Below, piece by piece: positions 34,190-43,554 of a stretch of DNA of 64,000 nucleotides. This DNA comes from Caballeronia sp. SEWSISQ10-4 2 (GTDB lineage: Bacteria > Pseudomonadota > Gammaproteobacteria > Burkholderiales > Burkholderiaceae): NCBI RefSeq assembly GCF_030464885.1, contig NZ_JALPRJ010000045.1, forward strand, positions 1-64,000, written 5' to 3'. A program made the translations under genes and the position numbers. The notes under the pieces are model-generated. The model saw nothing but the letters and a program-made list of their open reading frames with translations, was not told the DNA's origin and made no database searches. Position 1 is the first letter of the stretch; every line of letters begins with the position of its first letter.

Positions 34190-35125
34190 ATGAAACGACG
34201 CAGCCTCCTGTTGATCGCCGCGCTGACTGCATTCACCGTGCTGCACCCTCTTGCTTCTGCAGCCGAAACCGTTTTGAAAGTCGGCGACCAGCAGTTGCAG
34301 ACACGCGGCATTCTCGAAGCCTCGGGCCAGTTGAAGGACGTGCCGTACAAGATCGAGTGGCTCAACTTTCCGGCCGCGCAACCGCTCGGTGAGGCCTTGA
34401 ATGCAGGCGCAATCGATATAGGCGGTCTCGGCGATGCGCCGCTGATCTTCGCTTATGCCGCCGGTGCGCGCGTACGCGCGGTCGCGGCAACCCGCTCGCA
34501 ACCGGTCGACCTCGCGATTCTCGTGCCGGCCGGATCGTCCATCAAGAGCGCTTCGGATCTCAAGGGCAAACGCATTGCGACCACGCGCGGTTCCATCGGC
34601 CATTTTCTGGCCATCGCGACCCTTGAACGCGCAGGGATCAAACTCTCTGACGTGACGCTGGAGTTCATGCAACCCGCCGATGCCAAGTCCGCTCTGGAGT
34701 CGGGCAACGTCGATGCATGGTCTACATGGGACCCCTATGTCGCGCTCGGCGAGTTGCGCGATAACAACCGCAGCGTGGCGAACGGTGTGGGCCTGTCATC
34801 GGGGCTCAGCTTCCAGGCCGCCACCGACGAATCGATCAAGACCAAACGCGCGCAAATCGATGACTTCGTGCGTCGCGTAGCGGCCGGTCAACAATGGGCA
34901 CTATCGCATCCTGACGAAGTCGCGACTATTCAGTCGCGCGTCACGCACCTACCGGCCGATGTGCTGAAGGTCGTCTATCAGCGAGCGCAATTAAAGCCGA
35001 TCGCCATCGACAGCGGTGTGATCGCCGAGCAGCAGCGCACCGCCGATCTCTACGTTCGCGCGGGCGTGATCAAGACGACGCTTGACGTGACACCAAGTTT
35101 CGACACCCAGTTCACGGCGCACTAA
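34190..35125 (+). CDS. Aliphatic sulfonate ABC transporter binding protein, SsuA-like
   Basis: A 311-residue periplasmic protein with a clear signal peptide (cleavage near ASA/AE, residue 25). The NrtA/SsuA-type fold shows KVGDQQLQTRGILEASG, DIGGLGDAPLIFAYAAG, ALESGNVDAWSTWDPYVALGEL, and a helical C-terminus. It delivers sulfonates to an SsuBC-type transporter. No permease or ATPase follows in this operon; the SsuCB-like genes at 49506-51085 are one candidate. A GACGCGG/CCGCGTC hairpin (34076-34095) without T-run lies between the rhodanese gene and this one. Confidence 0.87.
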   Translation: MKRRSLLLIAALTAFTVLHPLASAAETVLKVGDQQLQTRGILEASGQLKDVPYKIEWLNFPAAQPLGEALNAGAIDIGGLGDAPLIFAYAAGARVRAVAATRSQPVDLAILVPAGSSIKSASDLKGKRIATTRGSIGHFLAIATLERAGIKLSDVTLEFMQPADAKSALESGNVDAWSTWDPYVALGELRDNNRSVANGVGLSSGLSFQAATDESIKTKRAQIDDFVRRVAAGQQWALSHPDEVATIQSRVTHLPADVLKVVYQRAQLKPIAIDSGVIAEQQRTADLYVRAGVIKTTLDVTPSFDTQFTAH

Positions 35126-35149
35126 GAATTTTCATCAACGGACCCCCCG

Positions 35150-36391
35150 ATGACCGTACGGCATCCGCCCACTGCCTTGCAGGACCCGATTGCGCTTGAC
35201 GCCCTCGCCGATCTCGACAGCGCCGCCGCCGATCAATGGCTCGCCGCGCTCACTCAGGATTTCGCTGCGAGCGCTGCGGCGCTGGATCGCGCCGCCCTCT
35301 TTCCCCACGACAACCTCGCGCGGTTGCGAAGCGCCGGCTTGCTCGCTTTGACAGTTCCGCAAGCGCTAGGCGGCCGCCAGGCGACGCTCCCGCAAGTGCT
35401 CAAGGTAGTGCGCGCGGTTGCTCGCGGCGAGCCGTCGACGGCGCTGATCCTCGTGATGCAGTGTCTTTATCATCTGCGCCTGCAGGCCAATCCGAACTGG
35501 CCACAAACGTTGAAGGAACGGGTCGCGCGCGATGCGGTGGAAAACGGCGCGCTCATCAACTCGCTGCGCGTGGAGCCGGAGCTGGGCTCGCCGTCACGCG
35601 GTGGGTTGCCGGGTACGATCGGGTGCCTGACCGATAGCGGCGACGCCTGGATTCTCAACGGCAGCAAGATCTATTCGACCGGCAGTCCGGGCCTGACATG
35701 GTTCGCTGTTTGGGGCCGCACCGACGAAATCTCGCCGCGCGTCGGGACGTTCCTCGTGCATCGCGATACAGTTGGCATTCGATTCGGCGAGCCGTGGAAC
35801 CACCTCGGCATGCGTGCAACCGGAAGCCACGAAGTGATCTTCGAGAACGTACGTGTTCCCGCTGCTCATGCAGTCGACCTTAATCCTCCCGAGATCGCCG
35901 CGAGCGGCATGGACCCGCTCACCACGCTGTGGATGAACGTGCTGCTTTCGTCGATCTACGACGCCGTCGCCCGGTCCGCGCGCGACTGGTTTGCGTCATG
36001 GGCCATGGATCGCAAACCCGCCAACCTGGGCGCGCCACTGTCGAGCCTTGGGAGTTTCCAGCAGACGCTTGGCCGTATCGATGCGTTGCTGCTCAACAAT
36101 CGCGTGCTGCTGGACGCCGGTGCGCACGGCAACATTCCGCTGCATGAAGCACCGGCCATCAAGTACCTCGTGACGCAGAACGCCATCACCGCCGTTGAGC
36201 TCGCGGTCGAGGCAAGCGGCAATCCGGGGCTGAGCCGCAACAACGCGCTTGAACGCCATCATCGCGACGTGCTGTGCTCGCGCATTCATACACCTCAAAA
36301 CGACGCGCTGCTCGGCGCATTCGGGCGCGCCGCCTTCGCTGGATTGACCGCGCACCAAGCCAAACAATCTCTTAAGGGAGCACCACTATGA
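35150..36391 (+). CDS. Acyl-CoA-dehydrogenase-like flavoenzyme (SfnB/DszC type)
   Basis: A 413-residue member of the acyl-CoA dehydrogenase superfamily. The helical N-domain has LFPHDNLARLRSAGLLALTVPQALGG. The beta-domain has ILNGSKIYSTGSPGLTWFAVWG and HLGMRATGSHEVIFENVRVP, and the C-terminal helical domain ends HTPQNDALLGAFGR. In sulfur-starvation operons such proteins (SfnB, DszC relatives) act as reduced-flavin monooxygenases on organosulfur compounds rather than as true dehydrogenases. That role is inferred from context. Its TGA overlaps the ATG of the next monooxygenase (ATGA), so they are translationally coupled. Confidence 0.85.
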   Translation: MTVRHPPTALQDPIALDALADLDSAAADQWLAALTQDFAASAAALDRAALFPHDNLARLRSAGLLALTVPQALGGRQATLPQVLKVVRAVARGEPSTALILVMQCLYHLRLQANPNWPQTLKERVARDAVENGALINSLRVEPELGSPSRGGLPGTIGCLTDSGDAWILNGSKIYSTGSPGLTWFAVWGRTDEISPRVGTFLVHRDTVGIRFGEPWNHLGMRATGSHEVIFENVRVPAAHAVDLNPPEIAASGMDPLTTLWMNVLLSSIYDAVARSARDWFASWAMDRKPANLGAPLSSLGSFQQTLGRIDALLLNNRVLLDAGAHGNIPLHEAPAIKYLVTQNAITAVELAVEASGNPGLSRNNALERHHRDVLCSRIHTPQNDALLGAFGRAAFAGLTAHQAKQSLKGAPL

Positions 36392-37506
36392 GCGTTGAAT
36401 TCATCGGTTATGTCAGCCATCAGGAATCAAGCGAAATCCACTTGCCGCAAGGACCCGCGGTCAATCCGCCGTACATCGCCGCGGTCGCGCAAGCGCATGA
36501 ATACGGAGGTTTCGATCGCGTGCTGATCGCTCATTCAAGCGCGTCGCCGGACGGCTTCCAGATCGCGTCGTTCGTCGCGCAGCAGACGAAGCGTTTGGGC
36601 GTCCTGCTTGCGCATCGGCCGGGCTTTGTCGCGCCGACGCTCGCCGCCCGTCAACTCGCCACGCTCGATCACTTCAGCGCAGGCCGCACCGCCGTGCACA
36701 TCATCTCCGGCGGCGACGATACCGAACAGCAACGCGACGGCGACTTCCTCGAACACGACGACCGCTACAAGCGCACCGATGAATACCTCGATGTCGTGAA
36801 GCGCTCATGGACCAGCGAAACGCCGTTTGATCACGAAGGCGCGTTCTATCGGGTGAAGGGTCACCGGTCACTGGTTCGTCCCGTGCAGAAGCCGCATCTG
36901 CCGGTGTATTTCGGCGGTTCGTCGGAAGCAGCGATCCAGGTCGCGGGCAAGCATGCCGATGTTTTTGCGCTCTGGGGCGAGTCGCTGGCCCAGGTCGCCG
37001 AGACCGTAGCCCGGGTGCGCGCGGCCGCCAAACCGTATGGGCGTGAGAACGCCATCCGGTTCAGCCTTTCGCTGCGACCGATCATCGCTTCGACAGAAGA
37101 TGCCGCATGGGCACGCGCAGAATCGATCCTCGCGCGCGCGACCGACGTGGTGAAAAGCAATCCCAACTTCACGCGGCGCCCGAGCGAACCGAAGAACATC
37201 GGTGCACAACGGCTGCTGGCCGAAGCAGCAAAGGGAACCGTGGTGGATAAGCGTCTGTGGACCGGCATCACCGCGCTGACAAAAGCGGCGGGCAACTCCA
37301 CGTCGCTGGTCGGTACGCCCGAGCAGGTGACCGAAGCGTTGATCGAGTATTACCGCCTCGGCATCTCGACATTCCTGATCCGCGGTTTCGATCCACTGGA
37401 AGATGCGCTGGGTTATGGGCGCGATCTGTTGCCGCTGGTGCACGCCGCAGTTGCGCATGAGGACAGAAAAACGAGCAAGAAGGAACTCGAAGCGGTTCAG
37501 GCCTGA
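36388..37506 (+). CDS. LLM-class flavin monooxygenase, SsuD-like (second paralogue)
   Basis: A 372-residue SsuD-like enzyme, clearly paralogous to the one at 31252. Shared stretches include LLAHRPGFVAPTLAARQLATLDHFSAGR, GDDTEQQRDGDFLEHDDRYKRTDEYLD, and TFLIRGFDPLEDALGYGRDLLP. It starts within an ATGA overlap with the preceding flavoenzyme and ends the operon. A charged tail (about the last 20 residues) is not in the first copy. Two copies suggest different sulfonate or sulfone substrates. The gene converges on the CobW-type GTPase with no obvious terminator in the 58-bp gap. Confidence 0.88.
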   Translation: MSVEFIGYVSHQESSEIHLPQGPAVNPPYIAAVAQAHEYGGFDRVLIAHSSASPDGFQIASFVAQQTKRLGVLLAHRPGFVAPTLAARQLATLDHFSAGRTAVHIISGGDDTEQQRDGDFLEHDDRYKRTDEYLDVVKRSWTSETPFDHEGAFYRVKGHRSLVRPVQKPHLPVYFGGSSEAAIQVAGKHADVFALWGESLAQVAETVARVRAAAKPYGRENAIRFSLSLRPIIASTEDAAWARAESILARATDVVKSNPNFTRRPSEPKNIGAQRLLAEAAKGTVVDKRLWTGITALTKAAGNSTSLVGTPEQVTEALIEYYRLGISTFLIRGFDPLEDALGYGRDLLPLVHAAVAHEDRKTSKKELEAVQA

Positions 37507-37564
37507 ACAAAATTCGGCAACGTGAACAGCGGTGACATCGGGCAACGGTCATGTATTTTCTTGA

Positions 37565-38548
37565 CTACCGCTGCAGCGCCGTCCACGAAACGCTGCAAGC
37601 TCCGTCGATCTGTTGCAATTCGACCATCGCGCAGTCGCGAACAATAAAGACCGCTGCAAGGTCGTCAAACGCTGTCGTCGCAAGACGTCTGGGTGCAGCG
37701 AATGTCGTTCCTACGCTCTGAAGTAAAACGCGATCGGTTTCATGCGGACCGGCGACGATCGCCTTCATTCGCAGCAGCCGATCACCAGTCATACCGGCGA
37801 TATTTTCGAGCCACTCGAGAACATCTTCCCAGTTTGGCTTCTGGGTAAACCGGGCGCGAAACACGCGCACGCGAGGATGGAACAAGGTCCCCCCGACGCG
37901 CGTTGACTCGCTGCCTACGATCTGCGGTGACACCAAAGTATCCACCGCCGCAAAGGCCTCACAGGCCCGGATCGATGGCGCAAATTCATCGACAATACGA
38001 GCCATCGGATTGATGCCGGCGACCACGCTGCGCGCCTGCGCGCGCCGTTCAGGACTGACAAGATCAATCTTGGTCAGCACCACCGTATGCGCGGCGCCGA
38101 GCTGCGCGGAGGCATCTTCGAAATCGCGGTCGAGCGGTGGGCGGCTACAGTCGTAAGTGGCAACGATATGCAGCCGAAAGCGCAACTTCGCGAGTTGTTC
38201 CAGCGAACGCATGACGGCCCCAGGCCGCGACAACCCACTACATTCCAGAACGATCCGCTCGAATGGCTTTTGGCCCGCCTCCGCGCGCAAAGCGACCAGC
38301 TCTTCGACTGTCGTAGCCAGATCATCAGTCAACGAACAACATACGCAGCCGTTGCTGAGGGTTGCCATCATCATGCCACGGGCCGACTCCGAAAGAACCA
38401 CCCCATCGATGTTGACGGCACCCACTTCGTTCACGATGACGGCTGTCGATGCACCGCTGCCCGAGTCAAGCAACGCTTCGAGCAACGACGTCTTGCCGCT
38501 CCCCAGAATGCCGACGAGGATGACAAATTGCGGGGATATCGAGTTCAT
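37565..38548 (-). CDS. COG0523/CobW-family GTP-dependent metallochaperone
   Basis: A 327-residue P-loop GTPase. The Walker A is GILGSGKT (residues 13-20), the metal-binding GCVCC motif lies at 67-71 (CxCC), and the switch region is ECSGLSRP. TKID provides base specificity, and a CobW C-terminal domain begins near residue 230. COG0523 proteins deliver zinc or other metals to enzymes, or activate nitrile-hydratase-like enzymes. There is no His-rich loop. It starts at ATG 38548, whose ATGA overlaps the stop of the upstream amidohydrolase, which makes that enzyme the likely client (inference). Confidence 0.9.
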   Translation of the reverse strand: MNSISPQFVILVGILGSGKTSLLEALLDSGSGASTAVIVNEVGAVNIDGVVLSESARGMMMATLSNGCVCCSLTDDLATTVEELVALRAEAGQKPFERIVLECSGLSRPGAVMRSLEQLAKLRFRLHIVATYDCSRPPLDRDFEDASAQLGAAHTVVLTKIDLVSPERRAQARSVVAGINPMARIVDEFAPSIRACEAFAAVDTLVSPQIVGSESTRVGGTLFHPRVRVFRARFTQKPNWEDVLEWLENIAGMTGDRLLRMKAIVAGPHETDRVLLQSVGTTFAAPRRLATTAFDDLAAVFIVRDCAMVELQQIDGACSVSWTALQR

Positions 38549-40164
38549 ACCTTTGACCTGACGTTTGGTCCGAGGGGTGTCTCGCCGTCCGGCCACGTAG
38601 CCGACACCATCGCGCGCACGTCAGCCAGTAGTTCCTCGACCCGGAACACGACTCCACCCTTGATGGTCAGTTCAATCGAGCGCTTTTGTTCCAGTGAGCG
38701 CAACTCGTCGTTCAGCCGCAAAGCGCCGGTTCCGTAAAGCAGCTTGAAATCGGTCAAAGGGTTCTGGTCGTGCACGAGAATGTCCGCACAGCGACCGACC
38801 TCGAGCGCGCCGGTCTCGTCTTCCATGCCCAGCAGTTCGGCAGATTGGGCCGTCGCTGCGCGCAGCACTTCCAGCGGCGAGAATCCGGCCTCCTGAAACA
38901 GTTCGAGTTCCCGGACATATCCGAACCCGTAGATCTGGAACATGAACCCGGAGTCGCTGCCCGGACATACGCGGCCTCCCCTATTCTTGTATTCGTTGAG
39001 AAACTGCATCAGGATGCGAAAGCTCTCGCGCCACTCGACTTCGTTCTTCACAGACCAGCGATAAAAATACGCACCGTGACCGCCGCGCTGTGGCTGGAAA
39101 TACTTCCACGTGGTGTTATCCGTATACGAGTCGTGCCATTCAGCCCTGCGCGCACGCATGAGATCCCGGTTACCGTCATACACGTTCATGGTAGGGACGA
39201 AGGTATGGCCGACGGCCAGAAACGCATCCAGGACGTCATTCCACTTCTGACTGCCCGGCTTCGCCGCCTGGAGGAACGTCTGGCCGGCAGTGGAGAATCT
39301 CAGGTACTCGTCGTTATAGTTGTAGTCGTCGCCAATTGTTTGCAGCGTCCTGCCCTCGAAGAGCGCCTCCGGCAAACCGTACGCGTGCTCAGTGCTTGTC
39401 AGCCCCCATTGCGCCGTCTTGAGCGCGTTCATACGGCCTACCGAGAGTTGAGCATGATGGCAACACGTACGCAGCCCGAGCAGCTTGCACTCGTCCAGAG
39501 CCGCTTGCATGATCGCCGGCGGTGCTCCGAAAAACTTCACCCCCTTTGCGCCTCTTTCACTGACTTTTCTCAGCCATTGCCGTCCTTCTTCGGGACTGTA
39601 GATCGTCTTGAGGTAGTCGTTGACGGCAGGAAAGTAGACGTACGGGTACAGATGCGGCGCCGCGATGCGGTTCGCGTCGGCCGCGGCTTTCTGCTCACAG
39701 GTCCATTCGAGTCCGTTCATGCAGCCCGCTTCGCGCACTGACGTCACACCATGTGCAAGCCAGAGCTTGTACACATAGTCCGCCGGCATCATTTCGCCGT
39801 TTTCCTCATGAAACGGGGTGCCGATATGTGCGTGACAGTCGATGAATCCCGGCGTCACGAACTTGCCTGAACAGTCGATCTCATGGTCGCCCGCGGCAGG
39901 CCTGCGCTGCTCGTTGATGGGAAGGCCAGGCACGCCTACGGCTGCAATTTCCGTGATCCGGTCGCCTTCGATGACGATATCGGCAGGTCCCCAAGGGGGC
40001 GCGCCGGTGCCGTCAATAACCGTTGCGCCGCGCAGGATCAGCCGGCGAAACGGGCCGTCGCCACGGTCTCGCGACGAGGAAGGACGAACCTGGCCAAGCC
40101 CCTTCCTTGCAAAGCCCGCGACCATTTCTTCGCCGACTTCAATAGTGATGTTTGGCGTCGTCAT
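38545..40164 (-). CDS. Metal-dependent amidohydrolase (COG1228-like)
   Basis: A 539-residue amidohydrolase-superfamily enzyme. The metal set appears complete: HAH (His111, His113), Lys210 in GVKFFG as possible carboxylated lysine, His236/His237, His260 in STEHAYG, and Asp404 in PGSDSG. The beta-sandwich halves flank the barrel (about 40-105 and 440-510). Relatives include imidazolonepropionase-like and secreted cyclic-amide hydrolases; the substrate is unknown. It diverges from an MHS transporter, which probably imports the substrate, and is coupled to a metallochaperone. A 30-residue N-terminal extension before the sandwich is of doubtful reality. Confidence 0.88.
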   Translation of the reverse strand: MTTPNITIEVGEEMVAGFARKGLGQVRPSSSRDRGDGPFRRLILRGATVIDGTGAPPWGPADIVIEGDRITEIAAVGVPGLPINEQRRPAAGDHEIDCSGKFVTPGFIDCHAHIGTPFHEENGEMMPADYVYKLWLAHGVTSVREAGCMNGLEWTCEQKAAADANRIAAPHLYPYVYFPAVNDYLKTIYSPEEGRQWLRKVSERGAKGVKFFGAPPAIMQAALDECKLLGLRTCCHHAQLSVGRMNALKTAQWGLTSTEHAYGLPEALFEGRTLQTIGDDYNYNDEYLRFSTAGQTFLQAAKPGSQKWNDVLDAFLAVGHTFVPTMNVYDGNRDLMRARRAEWHDSYTDNTTWKYFQPQRGGHGAYFYRWSVKNEVEWRESFRILMQFLNEYKNRGGRVCPGSDSGFMFQIYGFGYVRELELFQEAGFSPLEVLRAATAQSAELLGMEDETGALEVGRCADILVHDQNPLTDFKLLYGTGALRLNDELRSLEQKRSIELTIKGGVVFRVEELLADVRAMVSATWPDGETPLGPNVRSKV

Positions 40165-40243
40165 TATTCCTCCCGGTTTCCGCTACGGACGCAACCAGTT
40201 CGTCCCGGGCATAGGGTAGAAACTCAAAAAAACAGGAGATACC

Positions 40244-40306
40244 TATCAAACATACAAAACAGACAAGAAAGTTTCCTTTTTTCTGACGCTTATTCTATGT
40301 TTGATA
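40244..40306. promoter_or_regulatory. Divergent control region with 11-bp inverted repeat
   Basis: TATCAAACATA (40244-40254) and TATGTTTGATA (40296-40306) are perfect reverse complements, both followed by CA, with centres 52 bp apart (about five helical turns). They lie in the AT-rich 282-bp gap between the amidohydrolase (-) and the MHS transporter (+). They are likely paired operators for the PucR-type regulator encoded at 41791, allowing looping over both promoters. Confidence 0.6.
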
Positions 40307-40446
40307 CAAATCCCACCATGTTCATTGCGTTGTTTCGAGGGTAGTTGTGCGAATTGTGGCTGAGTCCAATGACTAACAGGGAGCGCGCGGACAACCTGTG
40401 CGTTCAACCTCATAGACGAAGTCACACGCATGCATCAGGAGTGGAG

Positions 40447-41763
40447 ATGAACACGGTAGATCTGACGGCAACCTACGACGAGGACCGGGTAACCCGGCGA
40501 CGCGCCATTGTCGCGACCGTACTGGGCAATGGCTTCGAATGGTTCGACTTCATGGTGTACGGCTTTTTTGCCATCACTATCGCCAAGCTTTTTTTCCCCA
40601 CCGGTAACGACCTGAGTTCGTTGATGCTGTCGGTTGCGACCTTCGGCGTCGGCTTTCTGGTCCGCCCGTTCGGCGGCATTTTGATCGGCATTTACGCGGA
40701 CCGCGCCGGCCGTAAGGCGGCACTGTCATTGACCATTCTATTGATGTGCGCGGGCACCGCGCTGATCGGCCTTGCCCCAACCTACTCGCAGATCGGCGTC
40801 GCCGCGCCTTGCCTGATTGTGATTGCACGGCTGCTCCAGGGATTTTCCGCCGGCGGGGAAATGGGCACGGCGACCGCGTTCCTGACTGAACATGCTCCGA
40901 TGGGGAAGAAAGCCTATTACTCCAGCTGGATTCAAACGAGTATTGGCTTCGCCGTGCTGCTCGGGGCATGTTTCGGCACGGGTATCACGCTCGGACTGTC
41001 TGCGCAGGATGTCGAAAGCTGGGGTTGGAGAATTCCGTTTCTCTCCGGTTTGCTGATCGGACCGATCGGTTTTTTTATCCGGCGCAACCTCGAGGAAACG
41101 CCGGTCTTTCTCAACGCCACTGACAAGTCCAAGACGCCGCTTGCCGATGTGTTGCGCGACTATCCGCGGCAAACATTCGCGAGCTTCGCGATGGTCGTGC
41201 TGTGGACCGTGTGCATCTACGTCATCCTCTTCTACATGCCGACGTTCTCGGTCAAGGTGCTCAAGCTGCAGCAGCCGGCCTCCTTCATTGCAGCAATGGT
41301 AGGCGGCGTGGTGATTACGGTTTGCTCCCCGATCACTGGCTGGTGGTCCGACAAGATCGGCCGGAAATGGCTCCTGGCGGGTTCAGCCGCGGCGATGCTT
41401 CTGCTGGCGTGGCCGATGTTCGCGATGATCGTGTCATCCCCGTCGCTTGCCACGCTATGCATCTTTCAGGCCGCATTTGGCGTGCTGATTGCGATCTACA
41501 CGGGCCCGATTCTCGCCGCGCTCTCCGAAACGTTCCCGACGAAAGTATTGTCTACCGGCCTGTCAGTCGCGTACAACCTTGCTGTCATGACGTTTGGCGG
41601 TTTCGCCTCGCTGATTCTGACATGGCTGATCAGCAAGACCGGCACTGCAATGGCGCCCGCGTTCTATGTGATGTTCGCGGCTGCTTTCAGTCTGCTCGGC
41701 GTGCTGTTCGGCTACCGGCAACCCGTCGCGAGCAGACAACCCGACATTGCTGTGCCCTGCTAG
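40447..41763 (+). CDS. MHS-family metabolite:proton symporter (MFS)
   Basis: A 438-residue, twelve-helix carrier of the metabolite:H+ symporter group (ShiA, KgtP, ProP relatives). Signatures are NGFEWFDFMVYGFFA at TM1, RPFGGILIGIYADRAGRKAAL between TM2 and TM3, GFSAGGEMGTATAFLTEHAP, and a second-half WWSDKIGRKW loop. AGGAGTGGAG leads to the ATG at 40447. The group carries small carboxylates or zwitterions. It is followed 27 bp later by the PucR regulator and diverges from the amidohydrolase. Confidence 0.92.
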   Translation: MNTVDLTATYDEDRVTRRRAIVATVLGNGFEWFDFMVYGFFAITIAKLFFPTGNDLSSLMLSVATFGVGFLVRPFGGILIGIYADRAGRKAALSLTILLMCAGTALIGLAPTYSQIGVAAPCLIVIARLLQGFSAGGEMGTATAFLTEHAPMGKKAYYSSWIQTSIGFAVLLGACFGTGITLGLSAQDVESWGWRIPFLSGLLIGPIGFFIRRNLEETPVFLNATDKSKTPLADVLRDYPRQTFASFAMVVLWTVCIYVILFYMPTFSVKVLKLQQPASFIAAMVGGVVITVCSPITGWWSDKIGRKWLLAGSAAAMLLLAWPMFAMIVSSPSLATLCIFQAAFGVLIAIYTGPILAALSETFPTKVLSTGLSVAYNLAVMTFGGFASLILTWLISKTGTAMAPAFYVMFAAAFSLLGVLFGYRQPVASRQPDIAVPC

Positions 41764-41790
41764 CGCGTCACGCTGCGTTTACGGAAAAAA

Positions 41791-43359
41791 ATGAAACTCG
41801 ATACAGCAATAAGGGAGACGATATTACGTGATGCCGAAGTGGTGGCAGGGTCGCAGACGCTGGACCGGGAGATCACGTGGGTTCATATGGTCGACCATCC
41901 GGACATTGCGCAATGGGTCAAGCCGGGAGAACTGTTGCTGACGACCGGATACAACTGGCCAAGCGAAGAGGTTTCCTCAAGAGAGCTGGTAAGAAACCTC
42001 AGCAAGGTGGGGCTTGCGGGCGTGGTACTCGCCGTGCCCCACTTTCGCGAACATTTCCCGCCTGAGGCGCTTGAAGAAGCTAACCGGGTTGGCCTGCCGC
42101 TTCTCGAACTTCCCTGGGATGTTCCGTTCAGCGAGGTCACTCACGAAATACTCGCCAAGATCATCAACTTCCAGGGCGACATCATCGAGCGGTCCGAAAA
42201 GCTGCACCGGGCGCTCACCAACGCGGCCGTCTCAGCGACAAGCCTGTCGGACATCGCAGCCGCGCTGACCAGCCTGCTCGGGCGCTTCGTGACATTCACC
42301 GATCCGGCCGGCGGCATCCTGGGTGGATCGGACACGGTTGAAGCGCTCACACTGCTCGAACCTCAATTCGTTGGTTCGGTGCAGGGTGGCTCGCTTTCTA
42401 TCGACCTCACGGCAATGCAACGGCCGCTCGCGGTGGAGTTCGCTACAGAGGCAACAGTGCTGCATCGCATCGTCTTCCCGGTACGTCTGCACGATACTGT
42501 CGTCGCACTCATCTGGCTCGACCTCGCGGGCAACGAAACGCAAGAGCTCGATGCGCGTGCAATCGAGCATGCGAGCGTGGTTGCAGCGCTGCACATGATG
42601 CATCAGCGGCAACTCGCCCAACAGGAAGACCGCCTTGGGTATGCGCTCGTTGCCGGCCTTCTTGACGGCGAATTTTCAGCGACAGCCGGTGCCCTCGAAC
42701 GCGCCCGGGTCTGTGGCTGGAGCGATTCAAAAGCTTATCGCGTGTGCCTGGTCCTGCTCGATGAGCCAATTCCACTGACGCCGGAAGGGCTCGAGCGACG
42801 CGAGCGCTGGGTCGAGTCACTCAAGCGCCAGTTGCGCGCAAGGAAGCTCCCCGAGCTCATCGCGATATGGCTGAACCAGATCAAGTTTATCGTTCCGGAA
42901 GACGCATCGGCGTCGTCATTGTGGGAAGCGCTGTCAGATAAACGCTCCGCCATGGCAATCAGCCGGATTCACACTGGCGTGAAAGGTATGGCAGTGGGAG
43001 CGCAGGACGTGGACGCGCTTGTGCCGACATTGCGCCCTGGACGCCTGCATCAATTCGACGAAATTCTTTTCCCTCGAGCATTGATGGGAGACCCGAATGC
43101 TCGCGAACTGCTCGTCGAGCGACTGATCGGTCCGCTCTCGGAGAAACGGCGCGGGGAATCGCTGCTGGAGACATTGTGCGCTCTCGCGGACGAGGGCTTC
43201 CAGCTCGCCAACACGGCGAAGGCACTCGGCATTCATATCAGCACGCTGCGTTATCGCGTCGAGCGCATCGAAAGCATACTGAAGTTGTCACTCGAAGATC
43301 CGAAGCTGCGGTTTCAACTGCAAGTAGCGGTAGCGCTGTATCGCCTTCGAGAAGACTAA
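41791..43359 (+). CDS. PucR-family transcriptional regulator
   Basis: The product has 522 residues. An N-terminal PucR domain comes first (about 1-130: KPGELLLTTGYNW, GLAGVVLAVPHF). A GGDEF-like central region follows (about 270-400), and then a C-terminal PucR HTH_30 domain with LLETLCALADEGFQLANTAKALGIHISTLRYRVERIESIL. Family members activate purine-, amide- or allantoin-type catabolic genes. It is co-directional with the MHS transporter 27 bp upstream and is the obvious candidate to bind the inverted repeat at 40244-40306. Confidence 0.9.
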   Translation: MKLDTAIRETILRDAEVVAGSQTLDREITWVHMVDHPDIAQWVKPGELLLTTGYNWPSEEVSSRELVRNLSKVGLAGVVLAVPHFREHFPPEALEEANRVGLPLLELPWDVPFSEVTHEILAKIINFQGDIIERSEKLHRALTNAAVSATSLSDIAAALTSLLGRFVTFTDPAGGILGGSDTVEALTLLEPQFVGSVQGGSLSIDLTAMQRPLAVEFATEATVLHRIVFPVRLHDTVVALIWLDLAGNETQELDARAIEHASVVAALHMMHQRQLAQQEDRLGYALVAGLLDGEFSATAGALERARVCGWSDSKAYRVCLVLLDEPIPLTPEGLERRERWVESLKRQLRARKLPELIAIWLNQIKFIVPEDASASSLWEALSDKRSAMAISRIHTGVKGMAVGAQDVDALVPTLRPGRLHQFDEILFPRALMGDPNARELLVERLIGPLSEKRRGESLLETLCALADEGFQLANTAKALGIHISTLRYRVERIESILKLSLEDPKLRFQLQVAVALYRLRED

Positions 43360-43554
43360 CTGGGTTTTTTCATACGCTCCGTAGGAAGACCGCCGTCATA
43401 TTTCACGGTTTAATCTGAGAAACCGGCTCAGCTATCTGCCTCCGTCCTTCAACGATCGGGAACATCGACGCTGCACATCGCGCAGCGCACCGTGCACTGA
43501 CGCGCACGTAGCATCAGCTCATCAATCAAGCACTCTCGAAACGAGGTCACTTAT

